In this document: one piece after another, positions 8,908 to 19,034 of the stretch
Numbering within the stretch: position 1 is the first letter of the stretch
How the letters are laid out: each line of letters begins with the position of its first letter
Source of the DNA: Microbacterium sp. Leaf320
Lineage (GTDB): Bacteria > Actinomycetota > Actinomycetes > Actinomycetales > Microbacteriaceae
DNA length: 64,000 nucleotides
NCBI RefSeq assembly: GCF_001423485.1
Contig: NZ_LMOD01000004.1
Span: 434,001 to 498,000, forward strand
Direction of reading: 5' to 3'
Notes under the pieces: model-generated
Databases searched by the model: none
Told to the model about the DNA's origin: nothing
Seen by the model: only the letters and a program-made list of their open reading frames with translations
Position numbers and translations under genes: made by a program

Positions 8908-9825
8908 TTAGCTGTGAGGTGCCGCATCCGCCGCGCACCGGAATCCGATGTGGGACATGGCTGTGTCGTCAGTCTGCGGGGACCGGGCGGCCGGACGGAA
9001 TCGAAGGCAGTAGTCCGGCGAACAGAGGAACGACCCTCCCTTTAGGACGCGGCGAGGCGCGGCAGTGCTGCCGTTGCCGAATGTGAGGAGCGGGAGGCGT
9101 CCGTCCGGGTCGACGTGCGGAGGCTGATGAAAAGGACGGTAGGTGTCGGTCGTCCATTCCCACACGTTCCCGATCATGTCGAACAGGCCATCCGCGTTCG
9201 CCGGGTAGCTGCCCACCGGGCTGGTTCCCCCGATGCCCTGGTTGTCGTGCGGGAACCGTCCGATCCATGTGTTCGCTCGTGGCCCGTCGGCGGGGTAGGG
9301 GTCGTCTCCCCAGGCGAACGCGTGACCGGTGCCGCCGCCGGCGGCGTACTCGTATTCCGCTTCGGTGGGCAGCCGACAGCCCACCCATGCCGCGTACGCT
9401 GCGGCGTCATCGAATGCGACGTGCACGACGGGGTGAGTGGCGCGTGCGGTCAGGTCACTGCCCGGGCCTTCCGGATGTGACCAGGTGGCGCCCGGCACCC
9501 ACGACCACCACGCTCGCCAATCGGACAGGTCGACAGGCCGTTCCGGTGGGGTGAACACCATGCTCCCGGGTGGCAGGTCCTCGGCGCCGCCGGTGAGGTG
9601 CGCGGGAACGGGGCGTTCCGCGACCGTCACGTATCCGGTCGCGGTGACGAACGCTGCGAACTGGGCGTTCGTCACGGGTGTGCGGTCGAGGTGAAAGGCG
9701 TCCACGTGCCGGAGGTGCGTGGGACGTTCGTCTAGGTAGTGACGGTTGGAGCCCATCACAAAGTGAGCTGCCGGGAATGTCACCATGTCGCGACGCCGGT
9801 GTGGTGCAGTACCAGCGTCAGACAT
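8908..9825 (-). CDS. Formylglycine-generating enzyme (sulfatase-activating, SUMF1/FGE family)
   Basis: 305 aa from the ATG at 9825, which overlaps the sulfatase stop by 8 bp. FGE oxidises the cysteine of the sulfatase CxPxR motif to C-alpha-formylglycine. Family features in order: MGSNRHYLDERPTHLRHVDA, FHLDRTPVTNAQFAAFVTAT, HPVVHVAFDDAAAYAAWVG, RLPTEAEYEYAAGGG, DMIGNVWEWTTDTY, LKGGSFLCSPDYCLRFRPAA and HIGFRCAA. The two catalytic cysteines are Cys268 and Cys273 (C-SPDY-C), matching the C-x4-C pair of characterised FGEs. Its natural client is the sulfatase encoded just upstream. Confidence 0.93.
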   Translation of the reverse strand: MSDAGTAPHRRRDMVTFPAAHFVMGSNRHYLDERPTHLRHVDAFHLDRTPVTNAQFAAFVTATGYVTVAERPVPAHLTGGAEDLPPGSMVFTPPERPVDLSDWRAWWSWVPGATWSHPEGPGSDLTARATHPVVHVAFDDAAAYAAWVGCRLPTEAEYEYAAGGGTGHAFAWGDDPYPADGPRANTWIGRFPHDNQGIGGTSPVGSYPANADGLFDMIGNVWEWTTDTYRPFHQPPHVDPDGRLPLLTFGNGSTAAPRRVLKGGSFLCSPDYCLRFRPAARSPQTDDTAMSHIGFRCAADAAPHS

Positions 9826-12145
9826 ATGCCATGTGGACGCGGCGGATCTGGCCCGTGAATGGGAAGGGGGCGCGGTCGGCGTACGCGAGCGACACCGGGG
9901 ATCCCAGGGCTCGTCCGATGTCGAGCCCGTCGTTGGCGGAGAACCCGATGTTTGCGAGCACCGGTACGGTCCCTGACGTGAGCGTGTCCCCGTTGACCTC
10001 AATAGTGATGTCCATCGCCGAGTCCGGTGCGGAGGTGCGGCGTGTGGACCGGATCGTGATCGTCGCCGGGCCGCCGGGGAGGGGAGGCGTACTGATGTGC
10101 GTGCGGGAGATGAGGAACAGGTTGTATTCGTAGTGGATCCGACCCTCATCCATGTACACCGTCATGCCGCCCGCCGCCTGGCCGAGCTTGAACAGCACCC
10201 CGGACGCGTCGTGCTCGAGGTCGACGTCGAACGTGACGACGCTGCTGCGGTTCCCCAGAGTGGGGGCAGCGGATTCGGGGATGCGGGTGGTGCTGTCGAA
10301 CATCTCCCACTCGGTATACGGAGATTGGGGGCGGTCTTCGGGGTGCAGTGCCATGATCCACAGCCCTCCGCCGACGGGGAGCACGTCGTTGCGAGCCGAC
10401 TCGACCAGGAACAGCTCTTTCAGGGCGGTGAGGCGCTCCGGGTGTTCGGCGGCGAGGTCGTGGGCTTGGGACCAGTCGGTGTCGAGGTTGTACAGTTCCC
10501 ACACGTCCTCATTCGGGGTCCAGGTGTGGATCCCCGGGGGGAGTCCCGGCTTCCACGGCAGGCGCGGTCCCCGCGCGCACGCCATCCACCCGTCGTGGTA
10601 GATCGCCCGGCTTCCCATCACCTCGAAGTATTGGGTGCGCACACGCCCGGTCGCGTGGGGGTCTTCGAGGGCGTAGACCATGCTGGTGCCATCCAGTGAC
10701 TTCTGCGGCACCCCGTTCACCTGGGTGGGGGCGGGGATTCCGGTGATTTCGAGGATCGTCGGAACGATGTCGTTGCAGTGGTGGAACTGCGTGCGGGGCC
10801 GCGCGTCAGGGGCGATGCGGGACGGCCAACGGATCGCGAGCGGGTTGCGGGTGCCGCCCAGGTGGGAGGCGAGCAGCTTCATCCCTTTGTAAGGGGTGGA
10901 GCCTGCCCACGCCCACCCGGCGTGGTACATGTTGTCCACCTTCGGGGACCCCAGCACCGGCAGTCCGCCGAGCTCCTCCAGCGTGTCGATGTGCTGGGCG
11001 ATGGTGGAGGGGATGCCGTTCTGGGCGAGCAGTTCGCTGATCGTGCCGTTCTGGCCTTCGGCGGACGAGCCGTTGTCTCCCCAGATGTAGAACACGAGCG
11101 TGTCGTTCGTGTACCCGAGCGTGTCAAGCTCGTCGAGGATGCGGCCGACCTGGTGGTCGACGTGTTCGGCGAACCCGGCAGCGACTTCCATCAGTCGGGC
11201 TTGGAACGCACGCTCCTCCTCAGGGATGTCCTCCCACGCGGCCAGCTCTGGGTCGCGGGGGGTGAGTTCTGTGCCCGCGGGGATCCACCCGCGTTCGATG
11301 GCTCGGGCGTGCGCGCGTTCCCGGTAGGCGTCCCAGCCGTCGTCGAACTGGCCAGCGTACTTGTCTGCCCATTCGGAGGCGACGTGGTGGGGGCCGTGGA
11401 TCGCACCGCTGGCCCAGTACATGAAGAACGGGTCGTGTGCGCGGAGTGTCTTGTGCTGGTGCAGCCAGCTGATGGCGTCGTCCGCGAGATCCTCAGAGAG
11501 GTGATATCCCTCTTCGGGGGTGCGAGGGGGGAGCACACTGGTGGTGTTGCGAACGAGGTTCGGTTCGTACTGGGACGCTTCCCCCGCGAGGAAGCCGTAG
11601 AAGTACTCGAAACCGAGCCCGGTGGGCCAGTTGTCGTACGGGCCGGCCGGGTGGGTTTCGTTGCTGGGCGTGTTGTGCCATTTCCCGAACGCGCTGGTCG
11701 CGTACCCGTAGTGACGGAGAATCTCCGGCAACGGCGCCGCCTCCCGGGGGATGCGTCCGGAGTACCCGTCCCAGTCGTTCGCGAATTCGGCGATCTGCCC
11801 GGCACCAACCCGATGCTGGTTGCGGCCGGTCAATAGTGACGCCCGGGTCGGAGAGCACATGGCGGTGGTGTGGAACCGGTTGAAGGACACGCCTTCCTGG
11901 AGAATCCGACCGAGGTGCGGGGTCCGCACTTCTCCGCCGAGCGGTTCCGGAAGGCCGGGTCCGGCGTCGTCGATGAGAATGATGACGATGTTCGGGGCGT
12001 CCTCGGGCAGACGCGCAGGACGGGGCCGGGGGGAGTACGTGGAATCCTGCATGGTGATTCCCGCGGTGCTGCCGCTGGGTGTCGGTGTGAACGGCAGGCT
12101 CTCCCCGCCGGTCAGGGGGGTGGCGGACAGCCGAAAACCGATCAT
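9818..12145 (-). CDS. Arylsulfatase-type sulfatase with CSPTR formylglycine motif
   Basis: 775 aa from the ATG at 12145, preceded by GGAG six bases upstream; longer forms lack a ribosome site. It has alkaline-phosphatase-like sulfatase architecture: NIVIILIDDAGPG with metal-binding Asp59/Asp60, the sulfatase signature AMCSPTRASLLTGRNQHRVG with the modified cysteine Cys97, then GAFGK-type AFGKWHN and GDNGSSAEGQNG. It ends in a long C-terminal extension, likely a beta-sandwich (DVDLEHDASGVLFKLGQAAG, GPATITIRSTRR). No signal peptide is evident, so it is probably cytoplasmic. The formylglycine-generating enzyme overlaps its 3' end. Length and the GMTVYMDEGRIHYEYN tail fit actinobacterial arylsulfatases; the sulfate ester is unknown. 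Confidence 0.92.
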   Translation of the reverse strand: MIGFRLSATPLTGGESLPFTPTPSGSTAGITMQDSTYSPRPRPARLPEDAPNIVIILIDDAGPGLPEPLGGEVRTPHLGRILQEGVSFNRFHTTAMCSPTRASLLTGRNQHRVGAGQIAEFANDWDGYSGRIPREAAPLPEILRHYGYATSAFGKWHNTPSNETHPAGPYDNWPTGLGFEYFYGFLAGEASQYEPNLVRNTTSVLPPRTPEEGYHLSEDLADDAISWLHQHKTLRAHDPFFMYWASGAIHGPHHVASEWADKYAGQFDDGWDAYRERAHARAIERGWIPAGTELTPRDPELAAWEDIPEEERAFQARLMEVAAGFAEHVDHQVGRILDELDTLGYTNDTLVFYIWGDNGSSAEGQNGTISELLAQNGIPSTIAQHIDTLEELGGLPVLGSPKVDNMYHAGWAWAGSTPYKGMKLLASHLGGTRNPLAIRWPSRIAPDARPRTQFHHCNDIVPTILEITGIPAPTQVNGVPQKSLDGTSMVYALEDPHATGRVRTQYFEVMGSRAIYHDGWMACARGPRLPWKPGLPPGIHTWTPNEDVWELYNLDTDWSQAHDLAAEHPERLTALKELFLVESARNDVLPVGGGLWIMALHPEDRPQSPYTEWEMFDSTTRIPESAAPTLGNRSSVVTFDVDLEHDASGVLFKLGQAAGGMTVYMDEGRIHYEYNLFLISRTHISTPPLPGGPATITIRSTRRTSAPDSAMDITIEVNGDTLTSGTVPVLANIGFSANDGLDIGRALGSPVSLAYADRAPFPFTGQIRRVHMAYV

Positions 12146-12446
12146 GAAGATCTCCACATCTGCAGCCGGGCGGCCGCGTGCACACCAGCTTGCCAGCGCT
12201 GTCCGGTGGCACACCAGGAATGTCACCACCGGAGGATGAGACCCCGGACGAGGCCGCGATGACGTGATGTCGCGCTGCGGGTGCACCGCCACATTGAGAG
12301 CCGACCCCGAAATCGACCGTGTGAGCACTTAACTCCTAGTCATCGGACACGGAACTCGGGGCACGACACTGGCTGTCGAGTGGAGCCGCGAGAGCGTGCA
12401 GGGGACGCGCATATTCCGTGCGTCGCGAACAACAAAGGAGTGCACC

Positions 12447-13019
12447 GTGATCACACGAGGCCGATTCGCCCGCACCGCTCTGACCGCACTGGTTGCGACG
12501 GGACTGGTCGCCGGGGCTGCCGGGACTGCCCACGCTGAGGAGGCCGTGCCTCCCGCAGTCGTCACTGAGGAAACCGTCGAGACGCCCGACACCGGTGCGG
12601 CGGAGGCCGCGGCGGAGGCGACTATGACCATCACCCCCGGTTCGCTCACCACCGGCGACTGGCAGAACCCCGACAAGGGCATCTTCGTCGAAGCGAGCGG
12701 TTTCACGCCGGGGGAGACGGTGCAGGTGACCGCCGAATACGCCGGCGTCACCTACCAGGTCGAGGCATCCGAGGCGGACGAAGACGGGTGGATCCTGTTC
12801 CAGCTGTGGCTGGAGAGCGGCGCCTCTGTCGCCGGGACCGTCACTGTCACCGCCGTGGGCGATGTCAGCGGGGTGACTGTCACTGGCAGTGCCACCATCA
12901 CCGCGGACCCGGCGACCCCTGCCACGCCGCCCGCGCCTGTCGTCCCCGGTGCTACTGCCGCTGCCGGTGCCGCCGCTGCGCCGGTTGCTCCGACCAACCT
13001 TCCCATCGTCAGCGGCTGA
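12447..13019 (+). CDS. Secreted protein of unknown function
   Basis: 190 aa from the GTG at 12447, with AAAGGAG at 12434-12440. A clear signal peptide (ITRGRFARTALTALVATGLV, then AGAAGTAHA before EEAV) is followed by one beta-rich domain (MTITPGSLTTGDWQNPDKGI, FVEASGFTPGETVQVTAEYA, GTVTVTAVGDVSGVTVTGSA) and an Ala/Pro-rich tail ending IVSG. There is no sorting signal or membrane tail, so it should be released or bound non-covalently. It sits 55 bp upstream of the L,D-transpeptidase and may be co-transcribed. The fold resembles small bacterial Ig-like modules; no function is assigned. Confidence 0.8.
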   Translation: MITRGRFARTALTALVATGLVAGAAGTAHAEEAVPPAVVTEETVETPDTGAAEAAAEATMTITPGSLTTGDWQNPDKGIFVEASGFTPGETVQVTAEYAGVTYQVEASEADEDGWILFQLWLESGASVAGTVTVTAVGDVSGVTVTGSATITADPATPATPPAPVVPGATAAAGAAAAPVAPTNLPIVSG

Positions 13020-13074
13020 CGCTTCCCGGCCGGCCCGAGAGTTCCTCGGCCCGGCCCCACCCGAAAGGCTCACC

Positions 13075-13989
13075 ATGACCCGTGTCCGGCTGCGTGCACG
13101 CACGCCCATTGCGCTCACCGCGGCGCTCGCAACCGTGGCTGTTGCCGCCTTGCCGCTCGTCCTCTGGGGACCCTGGGCGTCGCACGACGAGGGCTTTGCC
13201 TCACCGACACCATCTCCGGTGTCGGCACCGGCGCGATCAGCCCAACCAGTATTCTCTCCCGTCCCACCGCCGGTGAGCCCGGATGAGATCGCCGCTCTGA
13301 GCCCCGCCCGCTACGACGCGGTGATTCCGGGGCTGCTTCGCGGGCCATCCACGGTCGACACCGCTGCCGCGTTCACCCTCGCCGCGGACGCGCCGTTGTT
13401 CGGGGATGACCGCACCGTGCCGGTGGCCCGGTTTGAGGCGGAGAACTTCCTCGGCGAACCGTCCACCGTCGTGCAGGTCGCCACCGACGGCGAGTGGTCG
13501 TTGGTTCTCACCCCGTCGCGTCAGAACAAGCCCTCGCAGGTGCCGGATGGTAGCACCGCGGCCGCGCAGACGGCAGCCTGGGTCCCGACGGTGTTACTGA
13601 CCCCGTCACACGAGTTGAGGCAACATGTTGTCATATCCGCGTCCCGGCAGACCTTGGAGATCCGGGATACCGACGGCAGGGTCATACGCTCGTTCCCTGT
13701 TGCTGTGGGAGCCCCCGGTACCCCGACTCCGACGGGAGCGGTCGGGTACCTGCAAGCCCGCTATCTCGACCCCAGTCAAGGTCAGACGACGCATCGTATT
13801 CAGCTGACGTCCCTTCACGCGACCGCCGCTGACGAACCGTTCCGAGGCTCTGACGGCGGCCTGATCGGCATCCACTTCGGCGCCATCACTGGCGGCACCA
13901 TCTCCCACGGATGCATTCGCGGTGACAACGACACCCTCACCACCATCGACTCGCTGCCCGTCGGAACACTGGTCCACCTCGTCCGCTGA
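13075..13989 (+). CDS. L,D-transpeptidase (YkuD family)
   Basis: 304 aa from the ATG at 13075 with GAAAGG upstream. An N-terminal hydrophobic anchor (IALTAALATVAVAALPLVLW) is followed by a Pro/Ser-rich linker, an N-terminal domain, then a C-terminal YkuD domain (HVVISASRQTLEIRDTDGRV, GTPTPTGAVGYLQ). The catalytic signature IHFGAITGGTISHGCIR is near the end, with Cys280 the nucleophile and His278 beside it. The enzyme makes 3-3 peptidoglycan cross-links or attaches proteins to peptidoglycan outside the membrane. Its place just ahead of wall-anchored adhesins fits a wall-remodelling role. Confidence 0.93.
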   Translation: MTRVRLRARTPIALTAALATVAVAALPLVLWGPWASHDEGFASPTPSPVSAPARSAQPVFSPVPPPVSPDEIAALSPARYDAVIPGLLRGPSTVDTAAAFTLAADAPLFGDDRTVPVARFEAENFLGEPSTVVQVATDGEWSLVLTPSRQNKPSQVPDGSTAAAQTAAWVPTVLLTPSHELRQHVVISASRQTLEIRDTDGRVIRSFPVAVGAPGTPTPTGAVGYLQARYLDPSQGQTTHRIQLTSLHATAADEPFRGSDGGLIGIHFGAITGGTISHGCIRGDNDTLTTIDSLPVGTLVHLVR

Positions 13990-14529
13990 CAATCGCAGGC
14001 CCGTCAGAAGCCGCGCACCCGCATCGACGTCCAGAGTTCTCATGCGTGGAGGATGAGAACTCTGGACGTCGCGCACAGCCCGGTGCAGGATCAGCATCAC
14101 CGTCACCGTGAGGACTGATGCATGCGCTGGTATTCTCCCGCCCCCGCCACGTCGATACGTAGAGTGCCCGGGCGCCGCCTCCGGCCACCACAGTCCACGG
14201 GCGGAAAGCGCACCGCGGGGGATCGCATGCCGGGAACACTTAACGACCACCGGAGTCCACTTAAGTTGCCTCCGAATCTGCGCGGCCCCCCACCGCGGGT
14301 ACGGCAGCAGGGGCAGCAGGCAACACCGCCACGATTGTGAGACGTAGCGTAACAACGCACTGCCGTCGGCGCGTGACCGCCCCTGCGGCATCACCGAGCC
14401 TGCCAATCCCGCCGTCTTCCGCGCCCTTCGACATTCGTCGTCCCAGCCTGCCTGGCAGCGGCGGACGACCCTTCCCACATACGCCCGTTGCCCGGCCGTT
14501 GCCGCGCCACCAGAAACGGAGATCCGCTG
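13990..14529. other. Intergenic region before the large adhesin
   Basis: It holds a strong hairpin just after the L,D-transpeptidase gene (14025-14071) and then about 450 bases with no supported gene, presumably containing the promoter of the adhesin operon. I could not pick a confident -35/-10 pair. Confidence 0.4.
14025..14071. terminator. 19-bp perfect hairpin after the L,D-transpeptidase
   Basis: The arm at 14025-14043 (CGACGTCCAGAGTTCTCAT) is the exact reverse complement of 14053-14071, with a 9-nt loop. There is no following T-run, as is common for GC-rich actinobacterial terminators. It separates the transpeptidase from the adhesin operon. Confidence 0.75.
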
Positions 14530-17500
14530 ATGAGTCAGCACCGTAATCGCTTGCGCCCACGGCGCGGGATCGCGATCCTCGCCGCCGTCCTCGTAGCGGT
14601 GTCCCCGCTGATTCCCGCCGTTGCAGTCGCGGACGTGACCTCGCCGACCCCGGCCCCCGACGTCGCGCCAACCGAGACAGCCACTCCCGACCCGGCCCTG
14701 CCGTCGGACACTATTGCACCGAACCCGACCCCGCCGGTCGATGATGCCCCGGACGCACAGACTGAGGAGTCGGCCCCACAGTCCGACGATGAACAGGACC
14801 CCACCGCCTCGGAACGCGCCACTATCACCCCCTTCGCAGTCACAGCGCCGACGCTCAGCGTCGTCGCGGACGGCACTGCGGTATTCGACGCAGACGATGA
14901 ACCCGGCAACGACTCCGGTGCCACGAACGGTATCGTCCGCACGAACGACACTGTCCAGTACCGCCTGGAGTACGACTACGACGGACCGACCACGAACCCG
15001 TACCTCACTTCCACGCTCCCGGCAGGAATGGAATGGTTGGCCGCGCCACCGCAGTGCACCGGACCCGGCACCGTCCCGAACAGCACCGGCGTGTACGACT
15101 CGGTCACCGGCGCGCCCGGGGGTGACCGTCGCGTGCTGATCTGTCAGCGCGACTCGACCACCAGCCCGGGCACCGAATCGATCAGCCCGGTCGCGAAAGT
15201 GACCACCGCGTCGCTCCACGGTGACGTCAAGGATGTGACGTTCGATCTGGGGGATGCGGACGGCACTCCGGTGACGACCACGAACACCGTCTCTACGACC
15301 GTCTCCGCCGGAGCGTTCTACGACCTGGAGAAGAACTTCACCTCCTTCACCTCCACCGTCGGCGAGGACGGTGTCGAACCGGGCGTGTACTCCGGATACA
15401 CGTTCGGGATCACCGTGTCCCACCCCACCCGCACGGGTGACCAAGCCCTGAAAGGCATCACCCCGCTCGCGTCGCCGATGACGTTCACCGATGACCTCAG
15501 CGGCCTCACCCCGAATACCCGCTTGATGACGTGGGCCACCCCGCAGGTCAACCCGGGGCCCGGATGCACGACTATCAGTGCGAACCGCCTCCTCCCCAAC
15601 TCCCGAATCGGGGGCAGCGCGACGAGCGTGAACTCCGTCCCGAACACCGGCACCATCAGCTGCACCCCCGGGACGCCGGGAGGCACCTTCCAGGTCACCC
15701 TCACTGGCACGGACACCCGCGGACTCTCATACCCCACGCAGGTCGGTACGGGCGAAGCTCTCCCCCCGGGCAAGTTCTACGTCGCCACCGGCCGCGTGTT
15801 CGTGTGGACACCGCTGTCTGACATCGCCGGGAACATGACCTTCGCGAACACGTACCGGGACTTCGACCCCACCGACGTCACCGGACGCTCCAACTACGGT
15901 GACGACGTCGAACCGTTGGCGAACAACACCCACACCCGTCAGGTGATCGCCGGCGGCGTATCCCGACTGAAGTCCTACCGGGACTTTGTCACCGGAGGTG
16001 CGCCATCGAGTGCGTCCGGCGAGCGCAGCGGCGACGCCCGCGCGAACGTCGGCTCCCGGTTCATCTCGCTGGTGCAGTACGCCAAGCAGCTGCTCCCCAC
16101 CCCCAACCTCGTCGTCTGTGACGTGTTCGACAACACCTCCCAGCGTCTCACGACGAGTCGAACGGGGGTCACGCCTGCCCGCGTCAACGCAGGCGTGCTG
16201 GTCGAAGGAACCGATTACGTCCTCGAGTACGGGGCACCCACCACCCGCCCGTCCACCTTTGCCGACATGCGTGCGGCCCGGTGTGGGGACACCGACGCGA
16301 CCTGGTCGACCGACCCCACCGACGCGGCCCTCGGCGGGGCACTCAGCCCCGACGGATACCGGGACAGCGTCGACCGGGTCCGTGTCCGGTTCCTCGTCGA
16401 CCTTCCGGGCAGCAGCGGCATCAGCCTCTCCACCTACCTGCGCATCGACTCCCTCTCGACCCTCGATCCGGCGAACAACCCTGACGGGACCCTGGTCAGC
16501 AACTTCGGTGTCACCGGGTCCGGGTCTCCGTTCGTCTGGAACTCCACCACCTACGACCCGGTCACCCACGGCGGCGGGATGGGAGACCGGATCACCCTCG
16601 TGCGCGGGCAGGTCCGCCTGGACAAGACTGTTGTAGAACAGAACCCCGGTTCGGGCTCACAGGTCGCCCCCGGCACCGACGCGACCTTCCGCCTCACCCC
16701 GCGAGTGGAGACGGTCAGCGGCGGAGACCCCGGCGACCCGCTACGGGACGTCACCGTCACAGACGTGATGCCATCGACCGCACCCCGGTTGGAAGTGAAC
16801 CCGCTGAGTGTGAGCCGTCCCGACAGTGCGGAGGTGCAGTTCTGCGCACTCTGTGACGGGTCGGACTGGACGAGCACCCCGGAGGGGACGATGTTCGGTG
16901 TGCGGTGGCTGTTCGGAGACGTCGCCCCCGGCACGACCCTCCCGGACGTGCAGTTCTCCGCCCGAGTGCCCCTCGATGCGGCGAATGGCGCCCAGTACCT
17001 CAACACGGCGGCGGTGTCCTCCCCGGATGACCCCTCCGCGCTGACCTTGCGGACAGCGTCCGCCACCGCGCAGGTCATCGCCGGTGCCACTGTCTACGCG
17101 ACGAAGTCCACTGCTGCGCCGTACCAGCCGCTCGCTGGGCCCCTCGTGTGGGACCTCACGGTGCGTAATGCCACCCAGAATCCGATGAACCGTCTGGATG
17201 TCATCGACGTGTTGCCGTTCACCGGTGACGAGCGCACCCCTGCGTCGTCGTTCAGCGGTGGTTTCACCGACCTGTCCGTCGAGAACCTGCCCGGTACCCT
17301 CACCGCGTACGTCACCGTGACCTCCCCGCAGCAGCTCGATGCGGCCGATGGAGATGCCGACGGCTTCGCCGACCCCGGCTCCCCGGGCGACGCGTGGTTC
17401 GTGGAACCCGGAACCGGCGTGTGGGCGTGCACCATCGACGAGCTGGACACGGCCGGGTGCCCGACCACCGCGAATGCGACCGCGGTGCGGTTCGCATCCC

Positions 17501-19029
17501 CGTCCACCGGCGGTCAGGTGGTCCTCGACACCAACGAGACCGTCACGTGGCAGCTGTCCGCTGTGCCGACCGGGAACGTCACCGGTGATACGTACACCAA
17601 CCGGTTCCGTGCCCGGGTGAACCCCGAGGTGCTCAGCCGCCCCGTGAACTCCCCGGATGTGCCCATTCAGGTGCAGGCACCCCAGGTCGCGCTCGTCAAG
17701 CAGACGTGCACGGCCGAGGACGTGTCCGAGTGCGAGATCGCCGATGATTCCGTCTGGGCGGAGAGCCACACCGTGCGGCACGGGGGCGTCGGAGCGTTCC
17801 GCCTCGTCGTCACCAACACCGGAGCTCTCAGCGGAGACGTGCAGGTGGACGATGTGCTTCCCGCCGGTCTGGAACTGGTGCCCGGGACCGTGAACGCCGA
17901 CACCGGCGACACATCGGGCTTCACCCCCACCTGGACGGTCGGAGAGCTCGCGCCGGGCCAGTCGGCGACGTTGACCTTCCAGGCAACGATCCCCGAGGCG
18001 GGCACGCAGCTCAATGAGGCGACGGCGACGATCACCGACCAGTTCGGTCAGACCGACGACGCCTCCGACTCCTCGGAGCTGACCGCCGCGGCCTCGTCTG
18101 TCGACGTCACCAAGACCGTCGACAGTGTTGACATTGCGGCTGATGGGACGGGCACCATCACGTACCTGCTGACCGTCACGAACACGGGCGCGTTCGACGA
18201 GCAGTACACGCTCCGGGATGCGTTCGCGTTCGGTCCTGGCATCACCCTTGCGGGCGCTACGGTCACGGGCGACATCGAACCGGACGCGTCATGGAACGGT
18301 GTGGACCAGCCGGTCGTCGTCCGTGACGCGACTGTCCCTGCCGGTGGGACACAGCAGTTCCAGGTCACCGCGACCGTGCAGGTTCCCGGCGGTCTGCCGG
18401 CGGACAGTATGTCCTGTGAGGCCGGGGAAGGCCTGAGGAACACCGCAGCGGTGGACTTGGACGCCACTACCGTCACGGACGTCGCTTGTGTTGATGCGCC
18501 CGCCGGTGCGCTGACCTTGACGAAAACCGCACCGTCGACGGTGACCGCTGACGGCACCCTCACCTGGACGCTCACGCTCACGAACGCCGGCGACATCGAC
18601 GCGGTCGACGTCACGGTCACCGACACGCTCCCCACCGGTGTCACCTTCGACACGGCCAGCGGTGACGCGACGTTCGCGGACGGGACTGTCACCTGGCAGA
18701 TTGAGAACCTCGCCGCCGGTGACAGCCGGGAACTCACCGTCACGGGACGGGTGGCCGCCCCCGCCGGCGCGACGATCACCAACTGCGCCGTTGTCGATGA
18801 CCCGGCGAACTGGGCCGTCGACACTGAGCTTGTCGGCGATGCGCAGAGTGACCCGGCGTGTGCGTCCACAGATGTGGTCGCCGCACCCGGCACCGGTATC
18901 GGCACCGAGGGTGGGCACGGGCTCGCGTCCACCGGCGGCGCAATCTCCCTCACCGCTCTGCTGCTCGGTGTGGCGTTGAGCGTCCTCGGGGTCGTCGGCG
19001 CTTCCCGCTGGCGCCAGCGGACCGAGTGA
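14530..19029 (+). CDS. Large cell-wall-anchored adhesin with DUF11-type repeats (LASTG)
   Basis: 1499 aa from the ATG at 14530, with GGAGA ten bases upstream. Signal peptide (GIAILAAVLVAVSPLIPAVA, VA before DVTSP), then an acidic Pro/Thr linker, a long beta-rich stalk, and from about residue 690 successive DUF11/isopeptide-type domains. Repeat starts include VRLDKTVVEQNPGSGSQVAP, VYATKSTAAPYQPLAGPL, VALVKQTC, VDVTKTVDSVDIAADGTG and LTLTKTAPSTVTADGTLTWT, each ending in D-V-LP-type motifs. The C-terminal sorting signal LASTG (from 1465) is followed by a hydrophobic segment and RWRQRTE. Placement at the head of a pilin/sortase cluster suggests a pilus-tip or large surface adhesin. LASTG rather than LPxTG points to a class E-like housekeeping sortase. 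Confidence 0.88.
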   Translation: MSQHRNRLRPRRGIAILAAVLVAVSPLIPAVAVADVTSPTPAPDVAPTETATPDPALPSDTIAPNPTPPVDDAPDAQTEESAPQSDDEQDPTASERATITPFAVTAPTLSVVADGTAVFDADDEPGNDSGATNGIVRTNDTVQYRLEYDYDGPTTNPYLTSTLPAGMEWLAAPPQCTGPGTVPNSTGVYDSVTGAPGGDRRVLICQRDSTTSPGTESISPVAKVTTASLHGDVKDVTFDLGDADGTPVTTTNTVSTTVSAGAFYDLEKNFTSFTSTVGEDGVEPGVYSGYTFGITVSHPTRTGDQALKGITPLASPMTFTDDLSGLTPNTRLMTWATPQVNPGPGCTTISANRLLPNSRIGGSATSVNSVPNTGTISCTPGTPGGTFQVTLTGTDTRGLSYPTQVGTGEALPPGKFYVATGRVFVWTPLSDIAGNMTFANTYRDFDPTDVTGRSNYGDDVEPLANNTHTRQVIAGGVSRLKSYRDFVTGGAPSSASGERSGDARANVGSRFISLVQYAKQLLPTPNLVVCDVFDNTSQRLTTSRTGVTPARVNAGVLVEGTDYVLEYGAPTTRPSTFADMRAARCGDTDATWSTDPTDAALGGALSPDGYRDSVDRVRVRFLVDLPGSSGISLSTYLRIDSLSTLDPANNPDGTLVSNFGVTGSGSPFVWNSTTYDPVTHGGGMGDRITLVRGQVRLDKTVVEQNPGSGSQVAPGTDATFRLTPRVETVSGGDPGDPLRDVTVTDVMPSTAPRLEVNPLSVSRPDSAEVQFCALCDGSDWTSTPEGTMFGVRWLFGDVAPGTTLPDVQFSARVPLDAANGAQYLNTAAVSSPDDPSALTLRTASATAQVIAGATVYATKSTAAPYQPLAGPLVWDLTVRNATQNPMNRLDVIDVLPFTGDERTPASSFSGGFTDLSVENLPGTLTAYVTVTSPQQLDAADGDADGFADPGSPGDAWFVEPGTGVWACTIDELDTAGCPTTANATAVRFASPSTGGQVVLDTNETVTWQLSAVPTGNVTGDTYTNRFRARVNPEVLSRPVNSPDVPIQVQAPQVALVKQTCTAEDVSECEIADDSVWAESHTVRHGGVGAFRLVVTNTGALSGDVQVDDVLPAGLELVPGTVNADTGDTSGFTPTWTVGELAPGQSATLTFQATIPEAGTQLNEATATITDQFGQTDDASDSSELTAAASSVDVTKTVDSVDIAADGTGTITYLLTVTNTGAFDEQYTLRDAFAFGPGITLAGATVTGDIEPDASWNGVDQPVVVRDATVPAGGTQQFQVTATVQVPGGLPADSMSCEAGEGLRNTAAVDLDATTVTDVACVDAPAGALTLTKTAPSTVTADGTLTWTLTLTNAGDIDAVDVTVTDTLPTGVTFDTASGDATFADGTVTWQIENLAAGDSRELTVTGRVAAPAGATITNCAVVDDPANWAVDTELVGDAQSDPACASTDVVAAPGTGIGTEGGHGLASTGGAISLTALLLGVALSVLGVVGASRWRQRTE

Positions 19030-19034
19030 CCGAG

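Noticed and set aside
10778..11836. 352-codon plus-strand frame
   Set aside because: Antisense to the sulfatase including its catalytic motif region.
13606..15444. 612-codon minus-strand frame across the transpeptidase end and adhesin start
   Set aside because: Antisense of two well-supported genes and of a hairpin; composition is not protein-like.
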